Of a stretch of DNA of 19,593 bases, positions 14,055 through 19,593 are shown one piece after another. Both the position numbers and the translations under genes were made by a program. Location: contig JANOWU010000318.1 of the NCBI GenBank assembly GCA_031418035.1, positions 1 through 19,593 on the forward strand, written 5' to 3'. The notes beneath the pieces were generated by a model. It made no database searches. It worked only from the letters and a program-made list of their open reading frames with translations, and was not told the origin of the DNA. The DNA is from JANOYY01 sp031418035 (GTDB taxonomy: Bacteria; Actinomycetota; Acidimicrobiia; Acidimicrobiales; JANYDT01). How positions within the stretch are numbered: position 1 is the first letter of the stretch; each line of letters opens with the position of its first letter.

Positions 14055-14270
14055 CCTGTGCAAACCGACCCTGTGCAAACTGACCCTGTGCACACTCATG
14101 CGCGCAAACCGACCCTGTGCAAACTGACCCTGTGCAAACTGAGCCTGTGCAAACTGACCCTGTGCACACTCATGCGCGCAAACCGACCCTGTGCAAACTG
14201 ACCCTGTGCAAACTGACCCTGTGCAAACTGAGCCTGTGCAAACCGACCCTGTGCAAACTGACCCTGCACA
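14053..14270 (+). repeat. Direct-repeat array with 15-bp and 29-bp units upstream of hisF
   Basis: The consensus 15-mer ACCCTGTGCAAACTG occurs in ten copies plus a partial last copy. Variants are ACCG for ACTG at the 3' end and AGCC for ACCC at the 5' end. Two longer 29-bp units (14083-14111 and 14157-14185) start the same way but carry CACTCATGCGCGC inside. The order is 15, 15, 29, 15, 15, 15, 29, then five 15s and a partial copy. There are no unique spacers. It fills the region between the minus-strand exported-protein gene and hisF. Binding-site array and slippage-prone minisatellite are both possible. Confidence 0.92.
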
Positions 14271-14339
14271 AAGACCTCACGCCAGCATCGTAGTCATTCG
14301 CCTTTCGCACGACGTGCACAGGCGCTTCGTTCGGGCAGT

Positions 14340-14345
14340 TACCCT
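14340..14345 (+). promoter_or_regulatory. -10 element TACCCT of a leaderless promoter for hisF
   Basis: TACCCT ends 6 nt before the GTG at 14352. It lies about 70 bp after the end of the repeat array, so proteins bound to the array could affect it. Confidence 0.5.
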
Positions 14346-14351
14346 CGTGGG

Positions 14352-15143
14352 GTGCGAACCGTCCGGATCATCCCGTGCCTCGATGTGACCGACGGCCGCG
14401 TGGTGAAAGGCGTGAACTTTGTCGGCCTTCGCGACGCGGGGGATCCCGTCGAGTTGGCGGCGCGGTATGACGGCGAGGGTGCCGATGAAGTGGTGTTTCT
14501 CGACATCACGGCGTCGTCGGACAATCGCAACACGATGATCGACGTTGTGGCCCGAACCGCGGAAACGGTGTTCATCCCGTTGACCGTTGGTGGGGGTATC
14601 CGGTCCGTGGAAGATGCCCGGAAGCTGTTTCGAGCCGGTGCGGACAAGGTCAGTGTGAATTCGAGTGCCGTGGCGGACCCGAACTTGGTGGCGCAGTTGG
14701 CGGTGGAGTTCGGTACGCAGGCGGTCGTGGTCGCCATCGACGCCCGTCGTTGGTCCGACGGACGTGACGGCTACGAAGTGTTCGTTCGAGGGGGAAGGAC
14801 GCCTACGGGGATCGACGCGATCGAATGGGCCAAGCGCGTCGCCTCACTTGGTGCCGGAGAGATCCTCCTCACCTCGATGGACCGCGACGGGACGCGTGAC
14901 GGGTTCGAGTTGGAGCTCACCAAGGCCGTCGTCGACGCAGTGTCCATCCCGGTCATCGCATCGGGAGGAGTGGGCACGCTCCAACACCTGGTCGAGGGAG
15001 CGACCCGTGCCGGTGCCGATGCCGTGCTGGCGGCGAGCATCTTTCATTTCGGCGAGTTCACCATCGGCGACGCGAAGGCGGCAATGACCGCAGCTGGCGT
15101 GTCGGTGCGGCCCGCAGCGGGCCTACCGTTCGGGGGCCACTAG
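14352..15143 (+). CDS. hisF: Imidazole glycerol phosphate synthase, cyclase subunit
   Basis: HisF is the (beta-alpha)8 barrel that uses ammonia from HisH to convert PRFAR into imidazole glycerol phosphate and AICAR. Catalytic D11 (IPCLDV) and D130 (VVAIDARRW) are present at the positions known from Thermotoga HisF. The phosphate-binding VGGGIRS (79-85) and IASGGVGT are also present. It has 263 residues. The GTG start at 14352 gives the family N-terminus directly and matches a leaderless promoter. It is separated from hisH and hisA by three unrelated genes and a repeat array, so it has its own transcription start. Its stop codon TAG forms part of the next gene's -10. Confidence 0.97.
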   Translation: MRTVRIIPCLDVTDGRVVKGVNFVGLRDAGDPVELAARYDGEGADEVVFLDITASSDNRNTMIDVVARTAETVFIPLTVGGGIRSVEDARKLFRAGADKVSVNSSAVADPNLVAQLAVEFGTQAVVVAIDARRWSDGRDGYEVFVRGGRTPTGIDAIEWAKRVASLGAGEILLTSMDRDGTRDGFELELTKAVVDAVSIPVIASGGVGTLQHLVEGATRAGADAVLAASIFHFGEFTIGDAKAAMTAAGVSVRPAAGLPFGGH

Positions 15144-15146
15144 CCT
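15141..15146 (+). promoter_or_regulatory. -10 element TAGCCT overlapping the hisF stop
   Basis: TAGCCT begins with the hisF stop codon and ends 7 nt before a GTG at 15154, giving a transcription start near 15153-15154 and a leader of about 20 nt for the GroES-like gene. Confidence 0.4.
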
Positions 15147-15153
15147 GCAGGAC

Positions 15154-15177
15154 GTGAAAAAGCAGGACAACTCGTGA
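15154..15177 (+). CDS. Possible 7-codon upstream frame overlapping the GroES-like start
   Basis: GTG at 15154 encodes MKKQDNS and its TGA overlaps the GTG of the next gene as GTGA. The distance from the TAGCCT -10 matches other leaderless starts. It may be real coupling or chance within a short leader that also holds AGGA at 15164-15167. Confidence 0.25.
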   Translation: MKKQDNS

Positions 15178-15500
15178 ACCAACAGGACAAAAAGCTCGCC
15201 GTGACCATGCTCGCTGACCGCGTGCTGGTGCAGATTCCGGGCCAGGATGGTGAGAGAAAAACGAAGGCTGGTCTGCTGATTCCCTCGACGGCACAGGTTT
15301 CACGACGCCTCACCTGGGCAACGGTGGTGGCCGTGGGACCGAATGTTCGGTTGCTCCAAATCGGTGATCGGGTGTTGTTCAACCCGGAGGACCGCTACGA
15401 GGTCGAGGTGAGCGGAGAGGACTACCTCCTCCTGCGCGAACGTGACATTCACGGGGTGGCCGCAGACCGAAACGACGGCGCCACGGGTCTCTACCTGTAG
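15174..15500 (+). CDS. GroES-like co-chaperonin (Cpn10 family), divergent
   Basis: GroES forms the lid of the GroEL folding chamber. This 108-residue protein has the family order: MLADRVLVQIP, then a mobile-loop region (ERKTKAGLLIPSTA) with GLLIP where GroES has GIVLP-like residues. WATVVAVGPN, IGDRVLFN and a late acidic DYLLLRERDIHGV follow. It lacks a neighbouring groEL and sits between hisF and hisI, so it is probably a paralog rather than the main GroES. GTG at 15174 is preceded by AGGA six bases upstream, one of the few clear ribosome sites. Whether it still binds GroEL depends on the GLLIP loop, which looks intact. It is the cistron before hisI, but hisI appears to have its own promoter. 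Confidence 0.85.
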   Translation: MNQQDKKLAVTMLADRVLVQIPGQDGERKTKAGLLIPSTAQVSRRLTWATVVAVGPNVRLLQIGDRVLFNPEDRYEVEVSGEDYLLLRERDIHGVAADRNDGATGLYL

Positions 15501-15556
15501 CAGTCGGTCTCTCCTGCGTTTCGTCGGAAAGAGCAGAGAACTCGGGCCTGGCGACC

Positions 15557-15562
15557 TACGAT
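15557..15562 (+). promoter_or_regulatory. -10 element TACGAT of a leaderless promoter for hisI
   Basis: TACGAT ends 6 nt before the GTG at 15569. It is the best match to TATAAT among the leaderless candidates in the window. Confidence 0.55.
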
Positions 15563-15568
15563 CTAGGC

Positions 15569-15955
15569 GTGCACGCCTCACCCATCTCCCTACGTCAAAG
15601 CGAACTCGATGCAATCAAGTTCGACCACCAGGGCTTGGTACCTGCGATCGTGCAGGATCGCTCAGACGGCGCAGTGTTGATGATGGCCTGGATGAACGCA
15701 CAGACGCTGGAACAGAGCCTCGCGGAAGGCCGCACCGTCTTTTGGAGTCGATCCCGACAGGAGATCTGGCGTAAGGGCGATACGTCGGGCGATCGGCAGT
15801 TCATCCGAGAAGCGTTTTACGACTGCGACGGCGACACGCTGCTCTTCAAGGTTGATCAGGAAGGCAAGGGTGCCTGCCACACCGGTGAGCGGTCGTGTTT
15901 CTTCCGAGCGTTCGGATCGACCGATCCTGATTCGGCGCATGGCGTAGCGTCATGA
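15569..15955 (+). CDS. hisI: Phosphoribosyl-AMP cyclohydrolase
   Basis: HisI opens the adenine ring of phosphoribosyl-AMP to give ProFAR, the substrate of HisA. The metal ligands are visible: DCDGD at residues 85-89 binds Mg2+, and C86 with C103 and C110 (CHTGERSC) binds Zn2+. MMAWMN and FWSRSRQEIWRKGDTSG near 57-74 are family signatures. It is the monofunctional 128-residue form, with no pyrophosphohydrolase (HisE) domain, so hisE must lie elsewhere. The GTG start is leaderless. The stop overlaps the trpE start as ATGA, which couples histidine and tryptophan genes at the level of translation. Confidence 0.97.
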   Translation: MHASPISLRQSELDAIKFDHQGLVPAIVQDRSDGAVLMMAWMNAQTLEQSLAEGRTVFWSRSRQEIWRKGDTSGDRQFIREAFYDCDGDTLLFKVDQEGKGACHTGERSCFFRAFGSTDPDSAHGVAS

Positions 15956-17508
15956 ACGCGCCGATGCGCGTGGGCGCCCCCGGGACCGTGCAGCCGTCGC
16001 TCGAAGTCTTTCTCGAGCAGGCAAGCACACACAGCGTCGTCCCGGTGTGGCGAGAGATGATGGCCGATCTCGAAACGCCCGTTGCAGCGTTCGCCAAGTT
16101 GGTCGGGACCGGCGATGGCTTCTTGCTGGAATCAGTGGAACACGGCGGCCAATGGGGGAGGTTCTCGTTCGTCGGACGCGATCCGCAGTTGCTGCTCGTG
16201 GGCCGCCGTGACGAGTCGGGCACGCTCACCATCGAGGCTTCTGGGCCGCTCGCCGAAACCTTTCAGGCCGGTGATGGGGTCCTTGGCACGCTCGAGGACC
16301 TCTTGGCCCGCTTCCGGGCCCCGGTTCATCCCGATCTGCCCCCGTTGGCCGGCGGAATCGTGGGCTATCTGAGCTTCGACACGATTCGAGAGATCGAGCA
16401 TCTTCCCAACATCAACCCTGACCAGACCGGGTTCCCCGATTCTGTGCTCAACGTTGTCGGCTCAGTTGCAGCGTTCGATCACTGGCGTCATCGGGTGTAC
16501 CTGATCGACAACGTGATCGTCACGGGGAACGCCGAATCTGATACGCGCGCATACAATGAGGCGGTCCTGCGTATAGATTCTATGCGTGCAGACCTTGGTC
16601 AGCCGTTGCCGTATCTGCTTGCATCGCCGCCCGATCCGGAAGACGCCCGTCCGCCAACCTCGTGCTCGATGGCCCCGGGGGAGTACCAGCGGGCCGTGCA
16701 GGTCGCGAAGGAGTACATCCTGGCCGGCGACATCTTTCAGGTGGTGCTGTCGCAGCGCTTCGACCTGGATCTGGAGGCCGATCCGTTCGACGTGTATCGG
16801 GTACTGCGTCTCGTGAATCCCAGCCCGTACATGTACTTGCTTCGGACGAAGGCCATCACCGTGGTTGGGTCATCGCCAGAACCCATGGTTCAGTTGCTGG
16901 AGGGGCGAGTGATCTCGCGTCCGATCGCCGGTACCCGACGTCGTGGGCGCACCGAGGAGGACGATCGCCGTCTTGGGGCCGAGCTACGCGAGCATCCGAA
17001 GGAAATCGCCGAGCACATCATGCTCGTGGACCTCGCCCGCAACGACGTCGGCCGAGTGGTCGAGTTCGGTTCCTGCACCGTTGAGGAGTTGATGACCCTC
17101 GAGCATTACAGCCACGTCATGCACCTCACCTCCCAGGTCACGGGCAAGTTGCGTGAGGGTCTCGGGCCGATCGACGTTCTCCGGGCCACCTTTCCCGCGG
17201 GAACGGTTTCGGGCGCACCGAAGGTGCGAGCCATGGAGATCATCGACGAACTGGAGGGTGGCCGACGTGGTCCGTATGCGGGCGTGGTCGGCTATTTCGA
17301 CTTTGCGGGAAACCTCGATACCGCCATCGCGATCCGGACCATGTTCGTCGACCCGCAGGGCCGGGCTAGCGTTCAGTCTGGAGCAGGCATCGTCGCCGAC
17401 TCAGATCCCGTCGCCGAAGACGAGGAATGCTTCTTCAAATCGGCAGCACTTCTGGCTGCCGTTCCCGCCGCGAGACGTATGCGCGCAGAGAAATCGGTTG
17501 GTACCTGA
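15952..17508 (+). CDS. trpE: Anthranilate synthase component I
   Basis: TrpE makes anthranilate from chorismate using ammonia supplied by TrpG, the first committed step to tryptophan. The N-terminal LLES at residues 58-61 is the tryptophan feedback-binding motif. The C-terminal chorismate domain shows RPIAGTRRRG, EHPKEIAEHIMLVDLARND, HVMHLTSQVTG, PAGTVSGAPKVRAMEIIDELE and GPYAGVVGYFDFAGNLDTAIAIRT. Its 518 residues are normal. Para-aminobenzoate synthase PabB is the main alternative, but LLES and the hisI-trpE order seen in actinobacteria favour TrpE. It starts inside the hisI stop (ATGA) and ends one base into ygfZ (TGATG), so the three are probably one message. trpG is not in the window. Confidence 0.95.
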   Translation: MNAPMRVGAPGTVQPSLEVFLEQASTHSVVPVWREMMADLETPVAAFAKLVGTGDGFLLESVEHGGQWGRFSFVGRDPQLLLVGRRDESGTLTIEASGPLAETFQAGDGVLGTLEDLLARFRAPVHPDLPPLAGGIVGYLSFDTIREIEHLPNINPDQTGFPDSVLNVVGSVAAFDHWRHRVYLIDNVIVTGNAESDTRAYNEAVLRIDSMRADLGQPLPYLLASPPDPEDARPPTSCSMAPGEYQRAVQVAKEYILAGDIFQVVLSQRFDLDLEADPFDVYRVLRLVNPSPYMYLLRTKAITVVGSSPEPMVQLLEGRVISRPIAGTRRRGRTEEDDRRLGAELREHPKEIAEHIMLVDLARNDVGRVVEFGSCTVEELMTLEHYSHVMHLTSQVTGKLREGLGPIDVLRATFPAGTVSGAPKVRAMEIIDELEGGRRGPYAGVVGYFDFAGNLDTAIAIRTMFVDPQGRASVQSGAGIVADSDPVAEDEECFFKSAALLAAVPAARRMRAEKSVGT

Positions 17509-18314
17509 TGAGCCTTTCCCTCCCCTCGAACCGTGATGTGATCGACGCCGTCGGCCCTGACTCGGAGAAGTTCCTTCACGCAATCGTCAGTCAAGACATC
17601 GCATCGATGACCGATGGCGAGACTCGCTGGTCATTCCTTCTCACTCCACAAGGTCGCGTCGTTTCCCACTTTCGGGTCGTGCGCGTCAACGCCGAACATC
17701 TTTCCCTCGACATCGAGGCCGGTAACGGCGCGCTCCTCGAGTCGTCGTTGCGCCGGTACCTCATTCGGACCAAGTGCACGCTTAGTCTGCGCGCTGACCA
17801 AACCGCCTGGTCGTTCCCCAGTGCCGCCGAGATCGAGTTGTCCGTTCCGGACGACGTGTTCGTCGTCGAGGCTCATCCGCTGTTGGGTGGTGTCGAGGTC
17901 TTTGGCCTGACGCAAACGCCCAGCAATGCGGGTGACGCAGAGGCGACCGAGAATCGACGAGTGGTCGCCGGGCTTCCGGCGATGGGTCGAGAACTCGACG
18001 ACTCGACCATTCCCAACGGCACAGGATTGCTGGCCTGGGCGGTGAACTTTTCCAAGGGCTGCTACATCGGACAGGAACTCGTGGAGCGAATCGACAGCCG
18101 CTCGGGAACAACTCCTGCCCGCATCGTTCGAGTGGCCTTCGACGCGAATCGTGCACCGGAACTTTCGGAGGGCGAACAGAAGCGGAGCCTGAGGATTACT
18201 TCGGTCGCCCCCGATGGCACAGGGTGGGTCGGGCTCGGGTGGGCGGCGAGAACCGTTGCCGTCGGCGACACCGTCGACGGAGCACGAGTGGTTGCCGAGG
18301 TCGGCACGGGATGA
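17508..18314 (+). CDS. ygfZ: YgfZ-type folate-binding protein (GcvT-like), iron-sulfur cluster maintenance
   Basis: YgfZ/IBA57-family proteins bind folate and help build or repair 4Fe-4S clusters, notably for radical SAM tRNA enzymes such as MiaB. The signature KGCYIGQE is at residues 183-190. The N-terminal half (FLHAIVSQDIASMTDGETRWSFLLTPQGRV) matches the GcvT-like fold, and the C-terminal domain carries GWVGLGWAARTVAVGD. From ATG 17508 it has 268 residues. The longer frame from 17427 would run inside trpE and is rejected. TGATG overlaps the trpE stop by one base, and the next gene starts inside its own stop. RlmN, also in this window, is a radical SAM enzyme, but any link is inference. Confidence 0.93.
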   Translation: MSLSLPSNRDVIDAVGPDSEKFLHAIVSQDIASMTDGETRWSFLLTPQGRVVSHFRVVRVNAEHLSLDIEAGNGALLESSLRRYLIRTKCTLSLRADQTAWSFPSAAEIELSVPDDVFVVEAHPLLGGVEVFGLTQTPSNAGDAEATENRRVVAGLPAMGRELDDSTIPNGTGLLAWAVNFSKGCYIGQELVERIDSRSGTTPARIVRVAFDANRAPELSEGEQKRSLRITSVAPDGTGWVGLGWAARTVAVGDTVDGARVVAEVGTG

Positions 18315-19282
18315 CGCTGCGTAGGCTGTCGTCGATCGTCGCGGCGGTGTGTCTGACCGTGGCGATGCTCGGCTCGTGTTCACGCAAGGCCGCAACGGTC
18401 ACATGGCCGGCCGTGCCAACAACGCTGGAGTTGCGTCAGGCGAGCTCAACCACGATAGGGCCCGACTTCTCCGACACGCCCCTCGCAACGGCGTTGTCGC
18501 AAGAGCAGCCATCGTCGACCATCGCGTTCGGTGTCGGTCGGGTCACAATGACCGGAGTGGTGAAAGGTCCGGACGGACCCGTCGAAGGTGCCGTTGTTCG
18601 TATCGAGCGCTTGGTCGACAAGTCGATCGCCTCGATCGACGTCACTACCGACGCAAAGGGCAGATACCGGTTGAACAGGGTCCAGGGCGGGCGCGTCCGT
18701 ATCCGCGCGTATCGTTCGCCCGATCTTGCCGCACTCGAGCCGATCGTGACCTTCGCTTCCGGCGAGTTCAATCAAGACGTCAACCTGAAGCGATACGACC
18801 AGACATCGATCCAATGGTCGCTGGCGCCGTCTGAGCCACGGCTGAACGAGCCGGCGAACATCGTGGTCCAGGTCTCTCGCCAAGACGTGGGCGCCGACGG
18901 CGTCCTGCGACAGGTTCCCGTCCCATCCGTCGGCGTGACGGTCACGCCGCTGGGTCTGTTGCAGACGGACCTGATCCAGGAGACGTTGACGAACGAGCGG
19001 GGTCGGGCTCAGTTCGCCATGCGCTGCCTCGGCGTCGGGGGTTCGGACCTGCAGGTTGCTCTGGCGACGGGTGAAAGCGCTCAGATCTCTCCGCCCTCAT
19101 GCCGTGAAGCGACCACGACGACCCAAGCCACCATTGCCCCGATCCTCACGACGGTTCCCGTGATTGCGGAAAGTACGATTCCAACGGTCGTCGTAACGCC
19201 GGACCCAGCAAGCACCGTTGCGGTTGTTGTCGCCCCGACGGTCGCCCCTATACCGGTTGGTGCGCCGGCTCCTCTCCCCTAA
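18311..19282 (+). CDS. Lipoprotein with carboxypeptidase-regulatory-like beta domain and Thr/Pro-rich tail
   Basis: The protein opens with RR in the n-region, a hydrophobic core and a lipobox ending at C23 (AMLGSC), so it should be a lipid-anchored surface protein. A beta-sandwich of the carboxypeptidase-regulatory/CnaB type spans roughly residues 75-135 (TMTGVVKGPDGPVEGAVVRI, then TTDAKGRYRLNRV). A second beta-rich region with two Cys follows. The last ~60 residues are Thr/Pro/Val-rich, like a wall-spanning linker. ATG 18311 shares ATGA with the ygfZ stop; the longer frame from 18224 lies within ygfZ and is rejected. It is the last gene of the hisI-trpE-ygfZ run. Nothing indicates an enzyme; a structural or binding role is the most that can be said. 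Confidence 0.82.
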   Translation: MTLRRLSSIVAAVCLTVAMLGSCSRKAATVTWPAVPTTLELRQASSTTIGPDFSDTPLATALSQEQPSSTIAFGVGRVTMTGVVKGPDGPVEGAVVRIERLVDKSIASIDVTTDAKGRYRLNRVQGGRVRIRAYRSPDLAALEPIVTFASGEFNQDVNLKRYDQTSIQWSLAPSEPRLNEPANIVVQVSRQDVGADGVLRQVPVPSVGVTVTPLGLLQTDLIQETLTNERGRAQFAMRCLGVGGSDLQVALATGESAQISPPSCREATTTTQATIAPILTTVPVIAESTIPTVVVTPDPASTVAVVVAPTVAPIPVGAPAPLP

Positions 19283-19335
19283 GAAGGCGATCGGCTACTG
19301 AGCTAGCGCGAGTGTTGGTCGCCGCGTCAACGTGA

Positions 19336-19593
19336 CTACTTTTTCACCGTTTTTGTAGCGGTCTTTTTGGCGTTGGTGTTCGCTGCGGTTGCTGCTTTGG
19401 TGGCGAGTTTGGCTTGGTCTTTGGTGGCGGCGGTTTTGGCGGTGTGGGCTTTGTTGTTGGCTGCTTGGGCTTTGCTGGTGGCGGTTTTGGCGGCTTTTTG
19501 GGCTTTGTCGAGTGCTGTTTTGTTTTCTGGTGTTGGGTTGGTGGTGGCTGCTTCTTGGGCTTTTTTGAGTGCGGCGTTGGCTTTTTTGGCGTT
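19336..19593 (-). CDS. C-terminal part of a Lys/Ala-rich protein, N-terminus outside the window
   Basis: The minus strand is open from the window edge to TAG at 19336-19338, giving the last 85 residues of a longer protein. They include 27 Ala and 19 Lys in short blocks such as KKAQEAA, DKAQKAAKTA, TKDQAKLATKAA and the end KTATKTVKK. That is the composition of histone H1-like tails or long alanine coiled coils. Seventeen of 19 lysines use AAA, whereas a GC-rich genome normally prefers AAG. Pro occurs only once as a PTP break. No start codon is present in the window, so gene finders that need one will miss it. It converges on the lipoprotein gene with a 53-bp gap. DNA-binding, ribosome-associated or envelope roles are all open. 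Confidence 0.7.
   Translation of the reverse strand, partial: NAKKANAALKKAQEAATTNPTPENKTALDKAQKAAKTATSKAQAANNKAHTAKTAATKDQAKLATKAATAANTNAKKTATKTVKK

Noticed and set aside
13891..14169. Minus-strand frame encoding repeated CTGSV
   Set aside because: It is another reading of the same 15-bp repeats, overlapping the exported-protein gene in a different frame.
14053..14270. CRISPR array
   Set aside because: The repeats are head-to-tail 15-mers with no unique spacers, and the 29-bp units are variants of the same repeat. No cas genes are nearby.
14191..14388. Plus-strand frame encoding repeated QTDPV
   Set aside because: It is only the repeat array read in frame and then runs out of frame into hisF.

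Overview
The window looks like chromosomal DNA from a high-GC actinobacterium, most probably an uncultured or little-studied member of the Acidimicrobiia. The class is inferred. What supports an actinobacterium is the NucS/EndoMS mismatch endonuclease, the hisC-B-H-A...F-I-trpE gene order, frequent GTG starts, and many start codons lying 6-7 nt downstream of a TANNNT -10 element (leaderless mRNAs). No integrase, transposase, CRISPR array, tRNA or rRNA gene was found.

Left part (1-8142). A serine beta-lactamase-fold hydrolase is followed by a GT-C type membrane glycosyltransferase. A convergent minus-strand block follows: a GT2 polyprenol-phosphate-type glycosyltransferase, a class PPK2 polyphosphate kinase and a MaoC hydratase. 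Then come a catalytically degenerate rhomboid-like membrane protein and the 23S rRNA methyltransferase RlmN. RlmN diverges from a 24-residue membrane peptide gene through overlapping -10 elements. An unrecognised secreted/anchored protein follows.

Non-coding middle (8143-8881). This stretch holds a 17-bp palindrome, a candidate ~95-nt small RNA with three hairpins (two with C-rich loops, the last a terminator), a small minus-strand gene, a 12-bp tandem repeat, and a 107-bp imperfect inverted-repeat element that resembles a MITE just upstream of hisC.

Right part (8882-19282). This is the histidine/tryptophan region: hisC, hisB, hisH and hisA are tightly packed, with 4-nt gaps or overlaps. They are followed by an unknown protein coupled to hisA through ATGA, then nucS. 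A minus-strand secreted Cys-pair protein lies next to a 15/29-bp repeat array. hisF, a GroES-like protein, hisI, trpE (coupled through ATGA), ygfZ and a lipoprotein (coupled) complete the run. HisH and HisF form the IGP synthase, HisB acts on its product, HisC on the product of HisB, and HisI and HisA act before IGP synthase. hisG, hisD and hisE are not in the window. The right edge holds the C-terminus of a Lys/Ala-rich minus-strand protein with strikingly AAA-biased lysine codons.

The most interesting signals are the systematic leaderless promoter geometry, the C-rich-loop sRNA candidate, the MITE-like hairpin, the two-length repeat array upstream of hisF, and the bidirectional overlapping promoter at rlmN.
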